Assembly: GCA_016281435.1 (NCBI GenBank)
Contig: JAEEIQ010000090.1
Span: 62,001-126,000, forward strand
Length of the DNA stretch: 64,000 nucleotides
Direction: 5' to 3'
Source: Bacteroidales bacterium
Lineage (GTDB): Bacteria; Bacteroidota; Bacteroidia; Bacteroidales; UBA932
The position numbers and the translations under genes were made by a program. This document shows, one piece after another, positions 49,724 through 59,900 of this stretch; positions within the stretch are counted from its first letter, which is position 1; each line of letters starts with the position of its first letter. The notes under the pieces were generated by a model. That model was given only the letters and a program-made list of their open reading frames with translations, did not search any database and was not told the DNA's origin.

Positions 49724-51523
49724 ATGAGCAACGAGAACAGCCCGGAGGAAGTCATCCTTCAGAACGAGCCCGAAATGGCCTCAGATGCGGTTCCGCAGAC
49801 CGCAGCTCCCGCCGCAGCCCCGCAGGAAGAGGCTGCCGCCCCTGCTGAAAATGAGGCCCCCGCGCAGGAAGAGACTCCTGCCGCAAGCGAGCCCGTAAAC
49901 CTGGCGGACAAGACCCTGGCCCAGTTGTCCGATATTTTCAAGAGCCTCATGGAGAGCGCGGACAAGATGGCCCGCAGCAAGGAGGCCGACGCGATAAAGG
50001 CTGCTTTCTACCGCCTCCTGAACAAGATAAAGGAGGAGGGGAGCGAGGCCGAAGACGCCCTCGTACTTGTCGAAGAGAACTTCAAGTCCCTTTTCAACGA
50101 CTACAAGCGCGAAAGGGCCGAGTTCAATCTCAAACAAGAGCAGGAAAGGGCGGAGAACCTCGTGAAGAAGCAGGCTATAATAGAAGATCTCAAGAACCTG
50201 GTCGAAAGCCAGGAGGACGTCAGTTCTTCCTTCCCCGCCTTCCGTGAGATCCAGAACCGTTGGCGTGAAACGGGTCCCGTGCCCGCGACGAACTTCCGCG
50301 ACGTCAACGATACCTACCAGCACTATGTCGAGATGTTCTACGACATGGTGAAGATCAACAGGGACCTGCGCGATCTCGATTTCAAGAAGAACCTCGAGGC
50401 GAAGACGGCCTTCTGCGAGGCCGCCGAGAAGCTCGCCGAGAACGAAAACGTCGTTTCTGCCTTCCATGACCTGCAGAAGTTGCACGAGCAGTGGAAGGAG
50501 TTCGGTCCCGTCGCAAAGGAATTCCGCGACGACATCTGGAACCGCTTCAAGGCCGCCACGGCCGTTATCAACAAGCGCTACCAGGCCCATTTCGAGGAGC
50601 TCAAGGGCCAGTATGCCAGCAACCTCGAAGCGAAGACCAAGCTCTGCGAGGAGGTCGAGGAGATAGCCGGAAGGGACATCACGAGCTCTTCCGAGTGGAA
50701 TACCGCCACTAAGGAGATCGAGGAGATCCAGGCCCGCTGGCGCTCTATCGGCTTCGCTTCGAAGAAGGAGAACCAGAAGATCTACGAGCGCTTCCGCGCC
50801 GCCTGCGACGCGTTCTTCCTCAAGAAGCGCAACTTCTACGCCAAGTACAAGGACAACATCAACGACAACCTCGAAAAGAAGATGTCCATCATCGAAAAGG
50901 CCGAGGCCCTGAAGGATAGCACCGAGTGGAAGAAGGCCACGGACCAGTTCATTGCCCTGCAGAAGCAGTGGAAGGAGATAGGGGCCGTCCCGCGCAAGAA
51001 GAGCGAGCAGCTCTGGAAGCGTTTCCGCGCCGCCTGCGACGCCTTCTTCGAGAACAGGGACAAGCAGGGACGTCCGCAGGATGATTTCCACGCCAACCTG
51101 AAGGCCAAGAAGGCCCTTATCGAGGAGATCAACGCCTACGACGGAGCGGCGGACGACGCTGCCGCGGCCGCTTTCGCGGAGCGCTGGCAGGCCATAGGCT
51201 TCGTCCCGTTCAAGGAGAAAGAGTCCGTCCAGAAGGAGTACAAGGATGCGATGGCATCGAAGTTCCCTTCCTTCTCCGCCCGTCCCGTACGCGGAGGCAA
51301 GGGCGCGCCGAGGGCTCCGCGCAGCGAGAAAGACATACTCGTGTCCAAGTACAACGCGCTGCAGCAGGACATCGTCACATACGAGAACAACATAGGATTC
51401 TTTACTGCGTCCAAGAACTCCGAAGCCCTCATCGCCCAGATGAAGGAGAGGATAGAAGGAGCGAAGGCAGAGTTGAAAGAATTGGAGGAACAGATACGCA
51501 AGATGGAGGCGTCGGAAGAATAA
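49724..51523 (+). CDS. DUF349 repeat protein
   Basis: 599 aa. Acidic Ala/Pro/Glu-rich N-terminus (1-60), then about five DUF349 repeats of ~70 residues, each with a W-(K/R)-x-(I/T)-G-P/A-V/F pattern ([50 protein letters not shown]) followed by WxRFxAACDAFF-type helices. The C-terminus is a coiled coil. Entirely helical, cytoplasmic. Related to RNA-associated ProQ-like/DUF349 proteins in other phyla; exact role unknown. yidC follows after 6 bp. Confidence 0.9.
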   Translation: MSNENSPEEVILQNEPEMASDAVPQTAAPAAAPQEEAAAPAENEAPAQEETPAASEPVNLADKTLAQLSDIFKSLMESADKMARSKEADAIKAAFYRLLNKIKEEGSEAEDALVLVEENFKSLFNDYKRERAEFNLKQEQERAENLVKKQAIIEDLKNLVESQEDVSSSFPAFREIQNRWRETGPVPATNFRDVNDTYQHYVEMFYDMVKINRDLRDLDFKKNLEAKTAFCEAAEKLAENENVVSAFHDLQKLHEQWKEFGPVAKEFRDDIWNRFKAATAVINKRYQAHFEELKGQYASNLEAKTKLCEEVEEIAGRDITSSSEWNTATKEIEEIQARWRSIGFASKKENQKIYERFRAACDAFFLKKRNFYAKYKDNINDNLEKKMSIIEKAEALKDSTEWKKATDQFIALQKQWKEIGAVPRKKSEQLWKRFRAACDAFFENRDKQGRPQDDFHANLKAKKALIEEINAYDGAADDAAAAAFAERWQAIGFVPFKEKESVQKEYKDAMASKFPSFSARPVRGGKGAPRAPRSEKDILVSKYNALQQDIVTYENNIGFFTASKNSEALIAQMKERIEGAKAELKELEEQIRKMEASEE

Positions 51524-51529
51524 TTATTT

Positions 51530-53404
51530 ATGGACAAGAATTCAGTAATCGGTTTCATTCTCATCGCGTGCATCCTTTTCGGATTCACATTCTATCAGTC
51601 TAAACAGTATCAGAAACAGGCGAAGGCCCAGGCAGTTGCGGATTCCATCGCGCTTGCCGAACGGATTGCCCGCGGGGACACCATAGACTACGCGGCGGCT
51701 TCGGCTGCGGCGCAGGCTGCGGCTCCCGTGGTCGCGCAGACCGCTCCGGCCGCAGAAGCGGCGCCCATCTACAAGGATGCCGGCCTGGAGCAGGCCCATG
51801 CCGCACAGGGCGAGATCCTCGTCCTCGAAAACGACAAGATACGCATCGGCTTCAACACCCGCGGCGCCCAGCCCGACTTCGTGCAGGTGAAGGACTACCG
51901 CAACTTCGACAGCACCGACCTCTACATCTTCAAGCCCGGCCAGGGCGAGTATGCGGTCAGCGTCTATGCCGGTGAATACGTGAAGACGACCAATTTCGTC
52001 TTCCAGGTCGCCGAACGCACCGACAGCAGCATCGTGATGCGCCTGCCCTTTGCTGGCGGCGGATACATAGAGCAATCCTACAGGCTGCTCCCCGGCTCTT
52101 ATTCCGTGGACAACCTCCTGTCCTTCCACGGGATGGAGGGCATCATCCCGCGCAACGTCTCGGTGATGGACATCGATTATTCGCTGACCATCCCGCGCAT
52201 GGAGAAGGGCTTCAAGAACGAGTCCCAGTATTCCAAGCTCGACTACTATTTCAACGGGGACAAGAAGCCCGTCGAGATCGGCCGCGGCCGCAATTCCAGC
52301 AAGAGGGTGGATTCACGCCTCAGCTGGTTCGCATTCCAGCAGCAGTTCTTCTCCGCTATCATGTGCGCCCCGAAGGAGTTCGCTTCCGGGGAACTGTCGG
52401 TCAATTTCTTCTCCCAGGACGATCCTGACCGCAACCTGATGAGCTGCACGGCGAAGATGAGGGCGGACTTCACTCCCGGCACCGAGGTCAGCGTTCCGTT
52501 CGAGTTCTATTTCGGCCCGAACCATTACCAGACCCTGCGCACGTACGGACGCAAGTACGAGAAGATCATCCCCCTGGGAGGCTGGCTCGTAGGCTGGTTC
52601 ACCCGCTACGCCATCATCCCGATGTTCAACTTCTTCCACCGCTTCATCAGCAATTTTGGACTCATCATCCTTCTGATGACCCTGGTGATCAAGATAGTCG
52701 TCTTCCCGCTCACGTACAAGTCCTACGCTTCGTCCGCGAAGATGGCGGCCCTTAAGCCCGAGATCGACAAGATCAACGAGAAGTATCCCAACTCAAGCGA
52801 CCAGAAGGAAGCCCTTAAGAAGCAGCAGGCCACTATGGACCTATACAAGAGGGCCGGGGTGAGCCCGATGGGCGGATGCCTTCCCATGCTGCTGACTTTC
52901 CCCATCCTGTGGGCGATGTTCCGCTTCTTCCCGGCTTCGATCGAACTGAGGCAGCAGCCTTTCCTGTGGTGCCATGACCTTTCGGCTTATGATGCCATCA
53001 TCGACTTCGGCCACCGTGTTCCTATAATCGGCGACCACATCTCCCTGTTCGCGCTCCTCATGGCCGTCACGATGTGGGGCTATTCGAAGATGACCATGTC
53101 CAGCCAGCCGGCCGGCAACGACCCCAACGCCGCGTCGATGCGCTTCATGAGCGTGTGGATGATGCCCATCATGATGTTCTTCATCTGCAACAGCCTGTCG
53201 GCCGCCCTGAGCTATTATTACCTGCTTTCGCAGCTGATCTCGATAGTCCAGACCTGGGCCATCCGCAAGAGCATCGACAAGGAAGCTATCCTTGAGAAGG
53301 TGCGCGCTTCGATGGGCAAGCCGCTGCCGAAGAGCAAGTGGCAGCAGAGGCTCGAGGAGGCTCAGAAGATGCAGGAGCAGCAGATGCGTCAGAGGCGTAA
53401 ATAA
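51530..53404 (+). CDS. yidC: Membrane protein insertase YidC
   Basis: 624 aa. N-terminal membrane helix (about 6-22), periplasmic beta-sandwich (about 85-350), then the Oxa1 core with helices from about 360 (LGGWLVGWFTRYAIIPMFNFFHRF, FGLIILLMTLVIKIVVFPLT) and SPMGGCLPMLLTFPILWAMFRFFPASIELRQQPFLWCHDLSAYD. The tail is basic. It inserts membrane proteins alone or with Sec. Two bases upstream of yggS. Confidence 0.96.
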   Translation: MDKNSVIGFILIACILFGFTFYQSKQYQKQAKAQAVADSIALAERIARGDTIDYAAASAAAQAAAPVVAQTAPAAEAAPIYKDAGLEQAHAAQGEILVLENDKIRIGFNTRGAQPDFVQVKDYRNFDSTDLYIFKPGQGEYAVSVYAGEYVKTTNFVFQVAERTDSSIVMRLPFAGGGYIEQSYRLLPGSYSVDNLLSFHGMEGIIPRNVSVMDIDYSLTIPRMEKGFKNESQYSKLDYYFNGDKKPVEIGRGRNSSKRVDSRLSWFAFQQQFFSAIMCAPKEFASGELSVNFFSQDDPDRNLMSCTAKMRADFTPGTEVSVPFEFYFGPNHYQTLRTYGRKYEKIIPLGGWLVGWFTRYAIIPMFNFFHRFISNFGLIILLMTLVIKIVVFPLTYKSYASSAKMAALKPEIDKINEKYPNSSDQKEALKKQQATMDLYKRAGVSPMGGCLPMLLTFPILWAMFRFFPASIELRQQPFLWCHDLSAYDAIIDFGHRVPIIGDHISLFALLMAVTMWGYSKMTMSSQPAGNDPNAASMRFMSVWMMPIMMFFICNSLSAALSYYYLLSQLISIVQTWAIRKSIDKEAILEKVRASMGKPLPKSKWQQRLEEAQKMQEQQMRQRRK

Positions 53405-53406
53405 GC

Positions 53407-54108
53407 ATGATTCGCGAAAATCTCGATAATATAAGAAAGGAACTGCCATCAGACATCAAGTTGGTGGCAGTTTCCAAATTTCACCCTGCGGAAGACATCG
53501 TCGAGGCGTACGGGGCAGGGCAGCGGTTTTTCGGAGAAAACCGCCCCCAGGAGCTCTGCGCCAAGGCGCAGGCCCTGGGCGGCCTCTTCCCGGGGGGAGA
53601 GGCCGGGCCCTGCTCCGGGATCGAATGGCATTTCATCGGCCATCTGCAGACCAACAAGCTAAAGATGGTCCTGCCTTATGCTACCCTCGTCCAGTCGATT
53701 GACTCCCTGCATCTTCTCAAGGCCGTAAGCGACTGGGGCGTTTCAAACGGAAGGGTTGTGGACGTTTTGCTCGAGGTCCATATAGGGGCGGAAGAGACGA
53801 AGCAGGGCTTCCACGAGGAAGAAGTCGTGGACCTTCTTTTCGAGAGCGAAAAGTATCCCGGAGTGCGATTCTGCGGCCTTATGGGGATGGCCTCGCACAC
53901 GGACGATCCCGAGACGATCCACGCCGATTTCGCCCGGATAGACGGCCTTATGGCCTATCTGGTGGACCTTTTCCCGGAACTGTCCTCCTTCAGGCAGCTC
54001 TCGATCGGCATGTCCGGGGACTGGAAAATCGCCCTTCAGCACGGCGCCACGATAGTCCGCATCGGCACCGCCATCTTCGGGCAGAGGGAATACGGGGCGG
54101 CCCGCTAA
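53407..54108 (+). CDS. yggS: YggS-family PLP homeostasis protein
   Basis: 233 aa alanine-racemase-like barrel without the second domain. Cofactor Lys in LVAVSKFHPAEDI (about 24), FGENRPQEL, EWHFIGHLQTNKLK, GLMGMASHTDD and SIGMSGDWKIALQHGATIVRIGTAIFG are the family motifs. Balances free PLP. Follows yidC by two bases; its stop overlaps the convergent gene by 4 bp. Confidence 0.95.
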   Translation: MIRENLDNIRKELPSDIKLVAVSKFHPAEDIVEAYGAGQRFFGENRPQELCAKAQALGGLFPGGEAGPCSGIEWHFIGHLQTNKLKMVLPYATLVQSIDSLHLLKAVSDWGVSNGRVVDVLLEVHIGAEETKQGFHEEEVVDLLFESEKYPGVRFCGLMGMASHTDDPETIHADFARIDGLMAYLVDLFPELSSFRQLSIGMSGDWKIALQHGATIVRIGTAIFGQREYGAAR

Positions 54109-54875
54109 AGCACCGTTATAGGATAGTAATTGTACCGGTTGATCGCATCCCAGACTTCGGGAAGCTTCAGCACCGGGACATACGTCGCCGTTTCGGCCGG
54201 GTCGGAATTCCCTGAGAAGTCGTTGTTCTGGGTGACCAAGCCCGCATCTTTCGGCGCTTTATCGCCATAGGTCAGAATCCGCATTGATTCAGGCGGAGTG
54301 AAGTTGCTCGACCGGCGGGGACGTGTCGATGCAGGATGAATCCACCTGTATCCGCCCAGGTGCTTCTCTTCGAGCACGACGATCCCGTTCCTGTATTCCC
54401 TGAGGCTGAGAGGGACGGCGGTATTCGGATCGACGTCTATTTCCAGCCCGCAGAATCCTTTGCTGTATGCGTTAGCCGGATCTATGATCCTGTAGCGGAT
54501 CACGGCTGTCCATTCTTCTATGCCTTTCCTTATCCTGCATGTAATCAGCAAGTTCCTTTCGGCCATCTCCCGCACTGCCCCCGGCTCGTCAACCTTCAGG
54601 CAGGTCCATATCTCGCGCTCCACCGAGATTGGGACGGTGCAGACGAAACTGGCGCCGCCGCCCTTTCCCTGCATGGTATATTCGGCTTCCTTCCATTTCG
54701 GGTAGATGTGCCCCGCAGTGAGGGGAGAGCCGGCTTTCAGGACCCTCCCGTTGCCGTCGTAGCGGACATACGGATGGTACATGGCCTTGAAAAACGCCTT
54801 TGCGCTCTTCTCCTGCGGCCCGTCCTGCCACGCCCCCGCGGCCAGCGACAACCATAAGATGAGAAACAGTTTCAT
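54105..54875 (-). CDS. Secreted protein, short divergent member of the island lipoprotein family
   Basis: 256 aa with signal peptide (MKLFLILWLSLAAGAW). Its residues 35-170 align by eye with the N-terminal domain of the lipoproteins at 55229, 60117 and 63096: LTAGHIYPKWKEAEY corresponds to LSSGDITPWWEDAEC, and NLLITCRIRKG, FCGLEIDV and REYRNGIVVLEEK to the later strands. It lacks the acidic linker and long variable C-terminus, ending instead with a unique ~90-residue segment. Encoded on the opposite strand, just outside the lpxB-like stump. Function unknown. Confidence 0.75.
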   Translation of the reverse strand: MKLFLILWLSLAAGAWQDGPQEKSAKAFFKAMYHPYVRYDGNGRVLKAGSPLTAGHIYPKWKEAEYTMQGKGGGASFVCTVPISVEREIWTCLKVDEPGAVREMAERNLLITCRIRKGIEEWTAVIRYRIIDPANAYSKGFCGLEIDVDPNTAVPLSLREYRNGIVVLEEKHLGGYRWIHPASTRPRRSSNFTPPESMRILTYGDKAPKDAGLVTQNNDFSGNSDPAETATYVPVLKLPEVWDAINRYNYYPITVL

Positions 54876-54944
54876 GCGGACAATCGTATAACCTTCCGCA
54901 AGATACGGTTTTTTTAACAAATTGCAAGCGCCGGCAGAGCGGGC

Positions 54945-55076
54945 TTATTCGCCCCGCAGGGCGGCGATCATCGCGCGGGCGATCTTGCGGGAGGCGCCGG
55001 CCCCTCCGAGGGATTCGCGGATGCGGGCGTAGTCTTCGAGCATCGCTGAGCGGTACTCCGCGTCTTCAATCAGCCG
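54945..55076 (-). pseudogene. lpxB: 3' stump of a probable lipid-A-disaccharide synthase gene
   Basis: About 43 codons on the minus strand ending in TAA at 54947-54945 and reading LIEDAEYRSAMLEDYARIRE, then SLGGAGASRKIARAMIAALR. From memory this is the C-terminus of Bacteroidetes LpxB (L-x-D-x-x-Y-R-x-x-M, LGGxGAS, A-A-x-x-I). The frame is closed by a stop at 55079-55077 and composition changes from GC-rich to AT-rich at the same place, so the gene was cut by whatever brought in the region to the right. Confidence 0.65.
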
Positions 55077-55228
55077 TTATTCTTCGGTATTATGCCCCTA
55101 TCTGAAGTTGTTAAGATTTCGAACATTATATTGAAAAAAAAAGTTGTTGAATATTTGAAAAATTATTATAATTGCGGCTAATAACCACATTATCTAACCT
55201 TCGATTCTAGTACCTTTTATTATGAAGA
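55077..55228. other. AT-rich spacer at the island edge
   Basis: About 150 bp, strongly AT-rich compared with the GC-rich chromosome to the left. ATATTTG at about 55151 could be part of a -7 element for the lipoprotein gene. No tRNA, integrase or clear direct repeat is visible. Confidence 0.5.
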
Positions 55229-56611
55229 GTGAGTATTTTATTTTTTTTTGCGCTCATTTTCTTGTGCCAAGGGTGTTTTGTCCACGAACAAAATGATAAT
55301 CAACAACTCGGATTGAGTGAGGCCCGGCGACTTTTCGAGACTGAGTTTTCGATTGAATCCGCTCAAGAAAGGTCCCACGTATCGTTACGTTCTGGTATCT
55401 GGCCTGGTGATTACACTCCAATATGGGAGGATGCTCTTAAGTTTAAAGATGATGATTATGAGGGATTTGTCATCCCGTTTTTACCGGAGTTCGCTGTGTT
55501 CTCATACAAGAAGACGAATGATAATATTATTCATCGTCCGTGGCGAAAATTACAACAGGATATCATTGTTAGGAGGAATATCAAAACTGGCGAACGGGAA
55601 TTGCTTTTGAGATCCATAGTGAAAAAACATGGATTGAAGGTAACTGAAAAGTATTCCGGTATAATTATTTATTCTTCTCTTACAGCAAGTCGCGTTTATT
55701 CTATTGAAAAGTATGTGAATGATTCACTCGTCTCGGTTGTTTTTCTAGACGGGAAAATGAAATCTGCGCATAAAGCGGCGGAGCTAATAAGGGGATATAG
55801 TTTTGCAAAAAAGAAATTTAATGCGACACGGCGATGGTCTGATGATGAGGATGATTGGGATTGGTGGGAAGAGTGGGATTACGACTGGAATGATGTATTT
55901 GGCTTTTTTCATTATGGCGATGATATTTATTATGATCCATTTGAGAATAGAATATTATATGACTCTGATGGAGATGGCACCCCAGATATCCTGCTAGATG
56001 ATTATTTGGATGAACAAGGATACGATGAACCGGATGATTTTTTTGAAACCATAGATGTGGGTATATTGTTTGAGGCTGGTTTAGAAGGTGACTTTTTTGA
56101 TTTAGGAGAAGAGCCTTCATATATTTATTCAACTCATATGGCCATGTCAAATTTACCACAGAGTGGTGATTTGCCAGTTTATTCTTTCAGGTGTGCTCCT
56201 GTATTGGCGGCATTTAAGTATGGGTCTGATGTCCTCGGGGGCGTGAATACTCAAGAGGATTATTTGAATGAGTATGTTTCTTTTATTGGAGACAGTACTG
56301 TTGTTGTAAATGGATTGTCCTCATTTGCAATAAGACGTTTTGTCACTCATTGCTTTGCTACTTCTGAACTAAACTCTCGGGAGGATATTCGAAATGCGAT
56401 AGATGCTGGACACATTGTATATGCATTCATAGTGGATGATTGTTCCATATATCAGCCAATGATTATAATCGGCTATAATTCTTCTACAAATACGTTCATT
56501 TACGTTTATGGGGAAGATGGATGCAGGTATGAGGAGAATCAATATAATAAGCATCATATAAAGAAGCCGGCCTTTGCGCTTAACAATGCAAATAATTTTC
56601 ACAGCTTATGA
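55229..56611 (+). CDS. Island lipoprotein 1: shared N-domain plus papain-like C-domain
   Basis: 460 aa from a GTG start (MSILFFFALIFLCQGC, lipobox CQGC). An ATG at 55222 (MKSEYFIFF) would give a better signal peptide if the T9 run at 55241-55249 had one T fewer. The N-domain (about 30-200) has SGIWPGDYTPIWEDA, RPWRKLQQDIIVRR and LLLRSIVKKHGLKV; then a Trp/Asp-rich stretch and a YDSDGDGTPD calcium-loop-like motif. The C-terminal ~200 residues resemble a C39/C10 cysteine peptidase: SFRCAPVLAAF (Cys322) and QPMIIIGYNSSTNTFIYV, with Gln409 where His is expected. AT-rich. Overlaps the next lipoprotein gene by ATGA. Confidence 0.72.
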   Translation: MSILFFFALIFLCQGCFVHEQNDNQQLGLSEARRLFETEFSIESAQERSHVSLRSGIWPGDYTPIWEDALKFKDDDYEGFVIPFLPEFAVFSYKKTNDNIIHRPWRKLQQDIIVRRNIKTGERELLLRSIVKKHGLKVTEKYSGIIIYSSLTASRVYSIEKYVNDSLVSVVFLDGKMKSAHKAAELIRGYSFAKKKFNATRRWSDDEDDWDWWEEWDYDWNDVFGFFHYGDDIYYDPFENRILYDSDGDGTPDILLDDYLDEQGYDEPDDFFETIDVGILFEAGLEGDFFDLGEEPSYIYSTHMAMSNLPQSGDLPVYSFRCAPVLAAFKYGSDVLGGVNTQEDYLNEYVSFIGDSTVVVNGLSSFAIRRFVTHCFATSELNSREDIRNAIDAGHIVYAFIVDDCSIYQPMIIIGYNSSTNTFIYVYGEDGCRYEENQYNKHHIKKPAFALNNANNFHSL

Positions 56612-56970
56612 AAAAGAGCAACAGTTTAGTCCTTCTGTTATTCACGCTGATTATAACGCTATCTTGCTCCAAAGGAGATATGCTTACTGGCACTGTTTGG
56701 AAGAATCAGTATAATGATAACTATACTATCATCAGGTTTAAATCTGAAAACAATTGCGAGTTGCAGTACAAGTCGCGTTTGTATACGGTACTCTATAAAG
56801 GCACTTATTCTATAGAGAAACAATTTGATACTTTTGAATTGCAAGACGACGAGGACCGTTTTATAGTTATGGATACCGACTGGGGATTGGCATTGGGAGC
56901 CATTAATATAGATAGGAGTTGCATTAGGATGCTGATGTGGATAAATCCAATTACTTTGACTCGTATTTAA
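56608..56970 (+). CDS. Small partner lipoprotein
   Basis: 120 aa. Lipobox LSCS (Cys about 20). The mature ~100 residues look like a small beta barrel: GTVWKNQYNDNYTIIRF, NCELQYKSRLYTVLYKGTYSIE, FELQDDEDRFIVMD, as in many short Bacteroidetes lipoproteins. Its ATG lies in the stop of island lipoprotein 1, so the two are made together; by analogy it could be an immunity or inhibitor protein, which is unproven. Its 3' end overlaps the beginning of the large chimeric ORF. Confidence 0.7.
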   Translation: MKKSNSLVLLLFTLIITLSCSKGDMLTGTVWKNQYNDNYTIIRFKSENNCELQYKSRLYTVLYKGTYSIEKQFDTFELQDDEDRFIVMDTDWGLALGAINIDRSCIRMLMWINPITLTRI

Positions 56971-59900
56971 ACGGATATTGTGATTTGAGTAAGAATTATC
57001 AAACTACGTCATTTGCATTATCTATTTGGGGTGCATTCCATGCTATTGTTATTTTTTTTCAATTAGCCGGCATCATAGAGAGTGGTAATCCCTATTTTGC
57101 CGTGTCTGGGTTTTTGAGGAATCCCGGGCTGGCAGGCGGGCTTCAGGCCATGGCTTTTGTCGCGTCCTTGATGTTGCTGCATTCCGGGAGCGGGATGAAA
57201 AGATGGCAGCGAAGGGTGCTGATCGGCGTTTCAGTGTTTTTGCTGGCCTCTATCTTCGTGACGACCTCCCGGGCGGCAATCCTTTCTGCTGCGGTCGGCG
57301 CCGCCGTTGTTTATGGCAAGGAGATTCTGTCCTGGGCAGGACGTCACAAGAAGATCATTCCGATTGTTGCGCTGGCTGCCCTGGGTCTCGTTGCCGGCCT
57401 GTATTTTTTACGTCCGGATTCCGCAAGGGCGCGGCTTCTTGTATGGACTGTCTCCGGGAAGATGATAGCGGAGCGCCCGTGGTTCGGATTCGGTGCGGAT
57501 GGCTTCAGGCAGAACTATATGATGTATCAGGCCGGCTTTTTCAGGGAAAATCCGGATTCTGTCTTTGCATCGGTTGCAGGGAACGCTGCGTATCCGTATA
57601 ATGATTTTATCCGTCTGGCCGTGGAGTGCGGAGTGCCGGCCGCGTTAGCCGTGTTGTGCCTCCTCGTCCTTGTAGCGGTCAAGACGAAGGATAAAGTCCG
57701 TCTCGGCCTTTTGGCTTCATATTGTACGTTTGCACTTTTCTCGTATCCGAGTTATTGCCTGCCGCTGCTGGTGTTGTTTCCCGTAGCGCTGTTGTGCTGC
57801 CTGGACGGCTTCAGGCTGCGAGAGTGGCCGGGATGGGCGCTTGTGGCTTTGAGCGCGGTTGCCGCTGTTCTGCTCGTCTTGGGCGATTCCTCTCCGGTCA
57901 AGCGCCGGGTGGACCATCCGAATTATGAGTGGTGGGCAGCAAAGGGGGATTCGCTGCTCCAAAGGGGGAATGTAGCCGAAGCTGAGCATTATCTTGTCGA
58001 AGCCGGGTACATGGTGCCGCGGAAGATGCGTCCCGATTATCTTTTGTGGAAGTTGTACAGGGCTTCCGGAGATTCGGTTTCGCGCATTGAGAGGGCGGAG
58101 AGCTTGCTGAAGAAGGCAGAGGGGTCTTACAATACGTTTGCAATTAGGGCCCGGGCGGAGATACTTGAGGTTGAGGGAGAGGATTTCCTTTACAGGAAGT
58201 TCCTGCTGGACAATCTGAAGTATCATAACGGATGGGAGAACATAGAGACCGATCCCGAAATGGAAGTTTTGCTATTCTTGATAGATTCTTTGAAGACTAA
58301 ACCCGAGGATCGGATGTTTTTTGAAGGAAGGTGGAATGCAACGGTCTCAGATGAATCTAAAGCTATACCGAAGCGATCCGGGATTATTTCTGACTCTCTG
58401 CTTGGACTGAATATTTCTCAGGCCTTAAGAATGCTGGACAGCAGTCCGTATTGTGAACATATTCCCGACAATGATTTCAAGGAAATGGTCCTCCCTTTTG
58501 TGACAGGGGCGGAAAGAATTCAGGCGGATAAAGAATGGTTGAAAAGGATGGTGTTCTCGTATATCATAACTGACACCTGCCGGACCAGCCGGGAGTTTGT
58601 TAACTCTTTCAAATCATACTTTCAGAAAGCCTGGCATCTGACTTATAAAGGAGCTGAAAGAAAAGATGGCTTTGGCATTTATGATCTGTTATTGCCTCTT
58701 AATAATGAGTGCTATAATACTACTACTGCAGCGTGTGACATGCTCCGAGCATGTGGTATACCTACCGTAGTGGAGTATACGCCTAAGTGGCCAGACAGGA
58801 AAGGTGCTCATTATTGGTGTGCTGTTCCAGATACTAACGGAGTAATAGTCCCTTTCACTCCTCCGACAAATGATCTTCTTGAAGACTGGGATCCATATTT
58901 GCAGGGCGCGGCAAAAGTATATCGTTTGAATTACTCGGCACAAAAAGATTCACCATTTTTTCTTGCCAGAAAAAGTGAGTTTGTTCCTTCCGGATTGCGA
59001 AGTCCTTTGATTTCAGACCAAACATGGCGTTACCATAAAACTGTTGATCTGACAATCCCGTTCAAAGTAAGTACGCGTAATAATCTTGCGTGGCTATGCC
59101 ATTTTTCTGATAGTGAGAGTGGTTTAACCCCTGTGGCGTGGGGTGTAGTCAATCATGCCTGTAAGACAGTGACGTTCCGTCAAGTTCCTTCAGGAGAAGT
59201 TTTCTTCCCTGCGTATTATAAAAATGACGACCTGATTCCTATAGGCAACCCAGTGGAATTGCTGGATAATGGTCGTGTTCGTTTTGCTCAGCAACCGATG
59301 AGTTGTCCGGCTGGAATTGAAAGAAAAGTCATTAAAACTAAGCGGTGCCGGGAATACAAAATAAGAAAGCGTACATGCACCATGATAGTTTCGAGGAAGT
59401 ATCCTGACAAAAGTCGCTTGAGAACAATGCGGCGCGAGATGATAGGCACATACATCCTTGGCAGTCCCGAACCATCTGGCCCGTTTGATACATTGATGAG
59501 AATAATGTCAGCTCCGGATCCTTTCTTGCAAGACTATGACCTTCAATCATCGAAGCCTTATAGGTATTACACGCTCGGTACCATTGGCGAAAAACCGCCG
59601 TATGTGGCTCATGTTGAATTTCTCGGTGCTCAAGTCGATTCAGTTGCCAGCCAACCTCCTACGCCACTCCCTGTGTTCTCTCCATTAGAAAAAGAGCGAA
59701 AAGATACCAGAATGGTCCGGTATTGCGGCTCTATACTTCGGAAGACTGAAGATACCTTAAATGCCATTGATGGAAATATGGAAACATATTCTAAGTCAAG
59801 AAAGATTGTGTTTGACTTCACATCACCTGTAAAGGCTTTGCGGGTTCGGTTCGCTCCGCGCAATGCGAACAACATCGTCAATCCGGGAGATACATATTGT

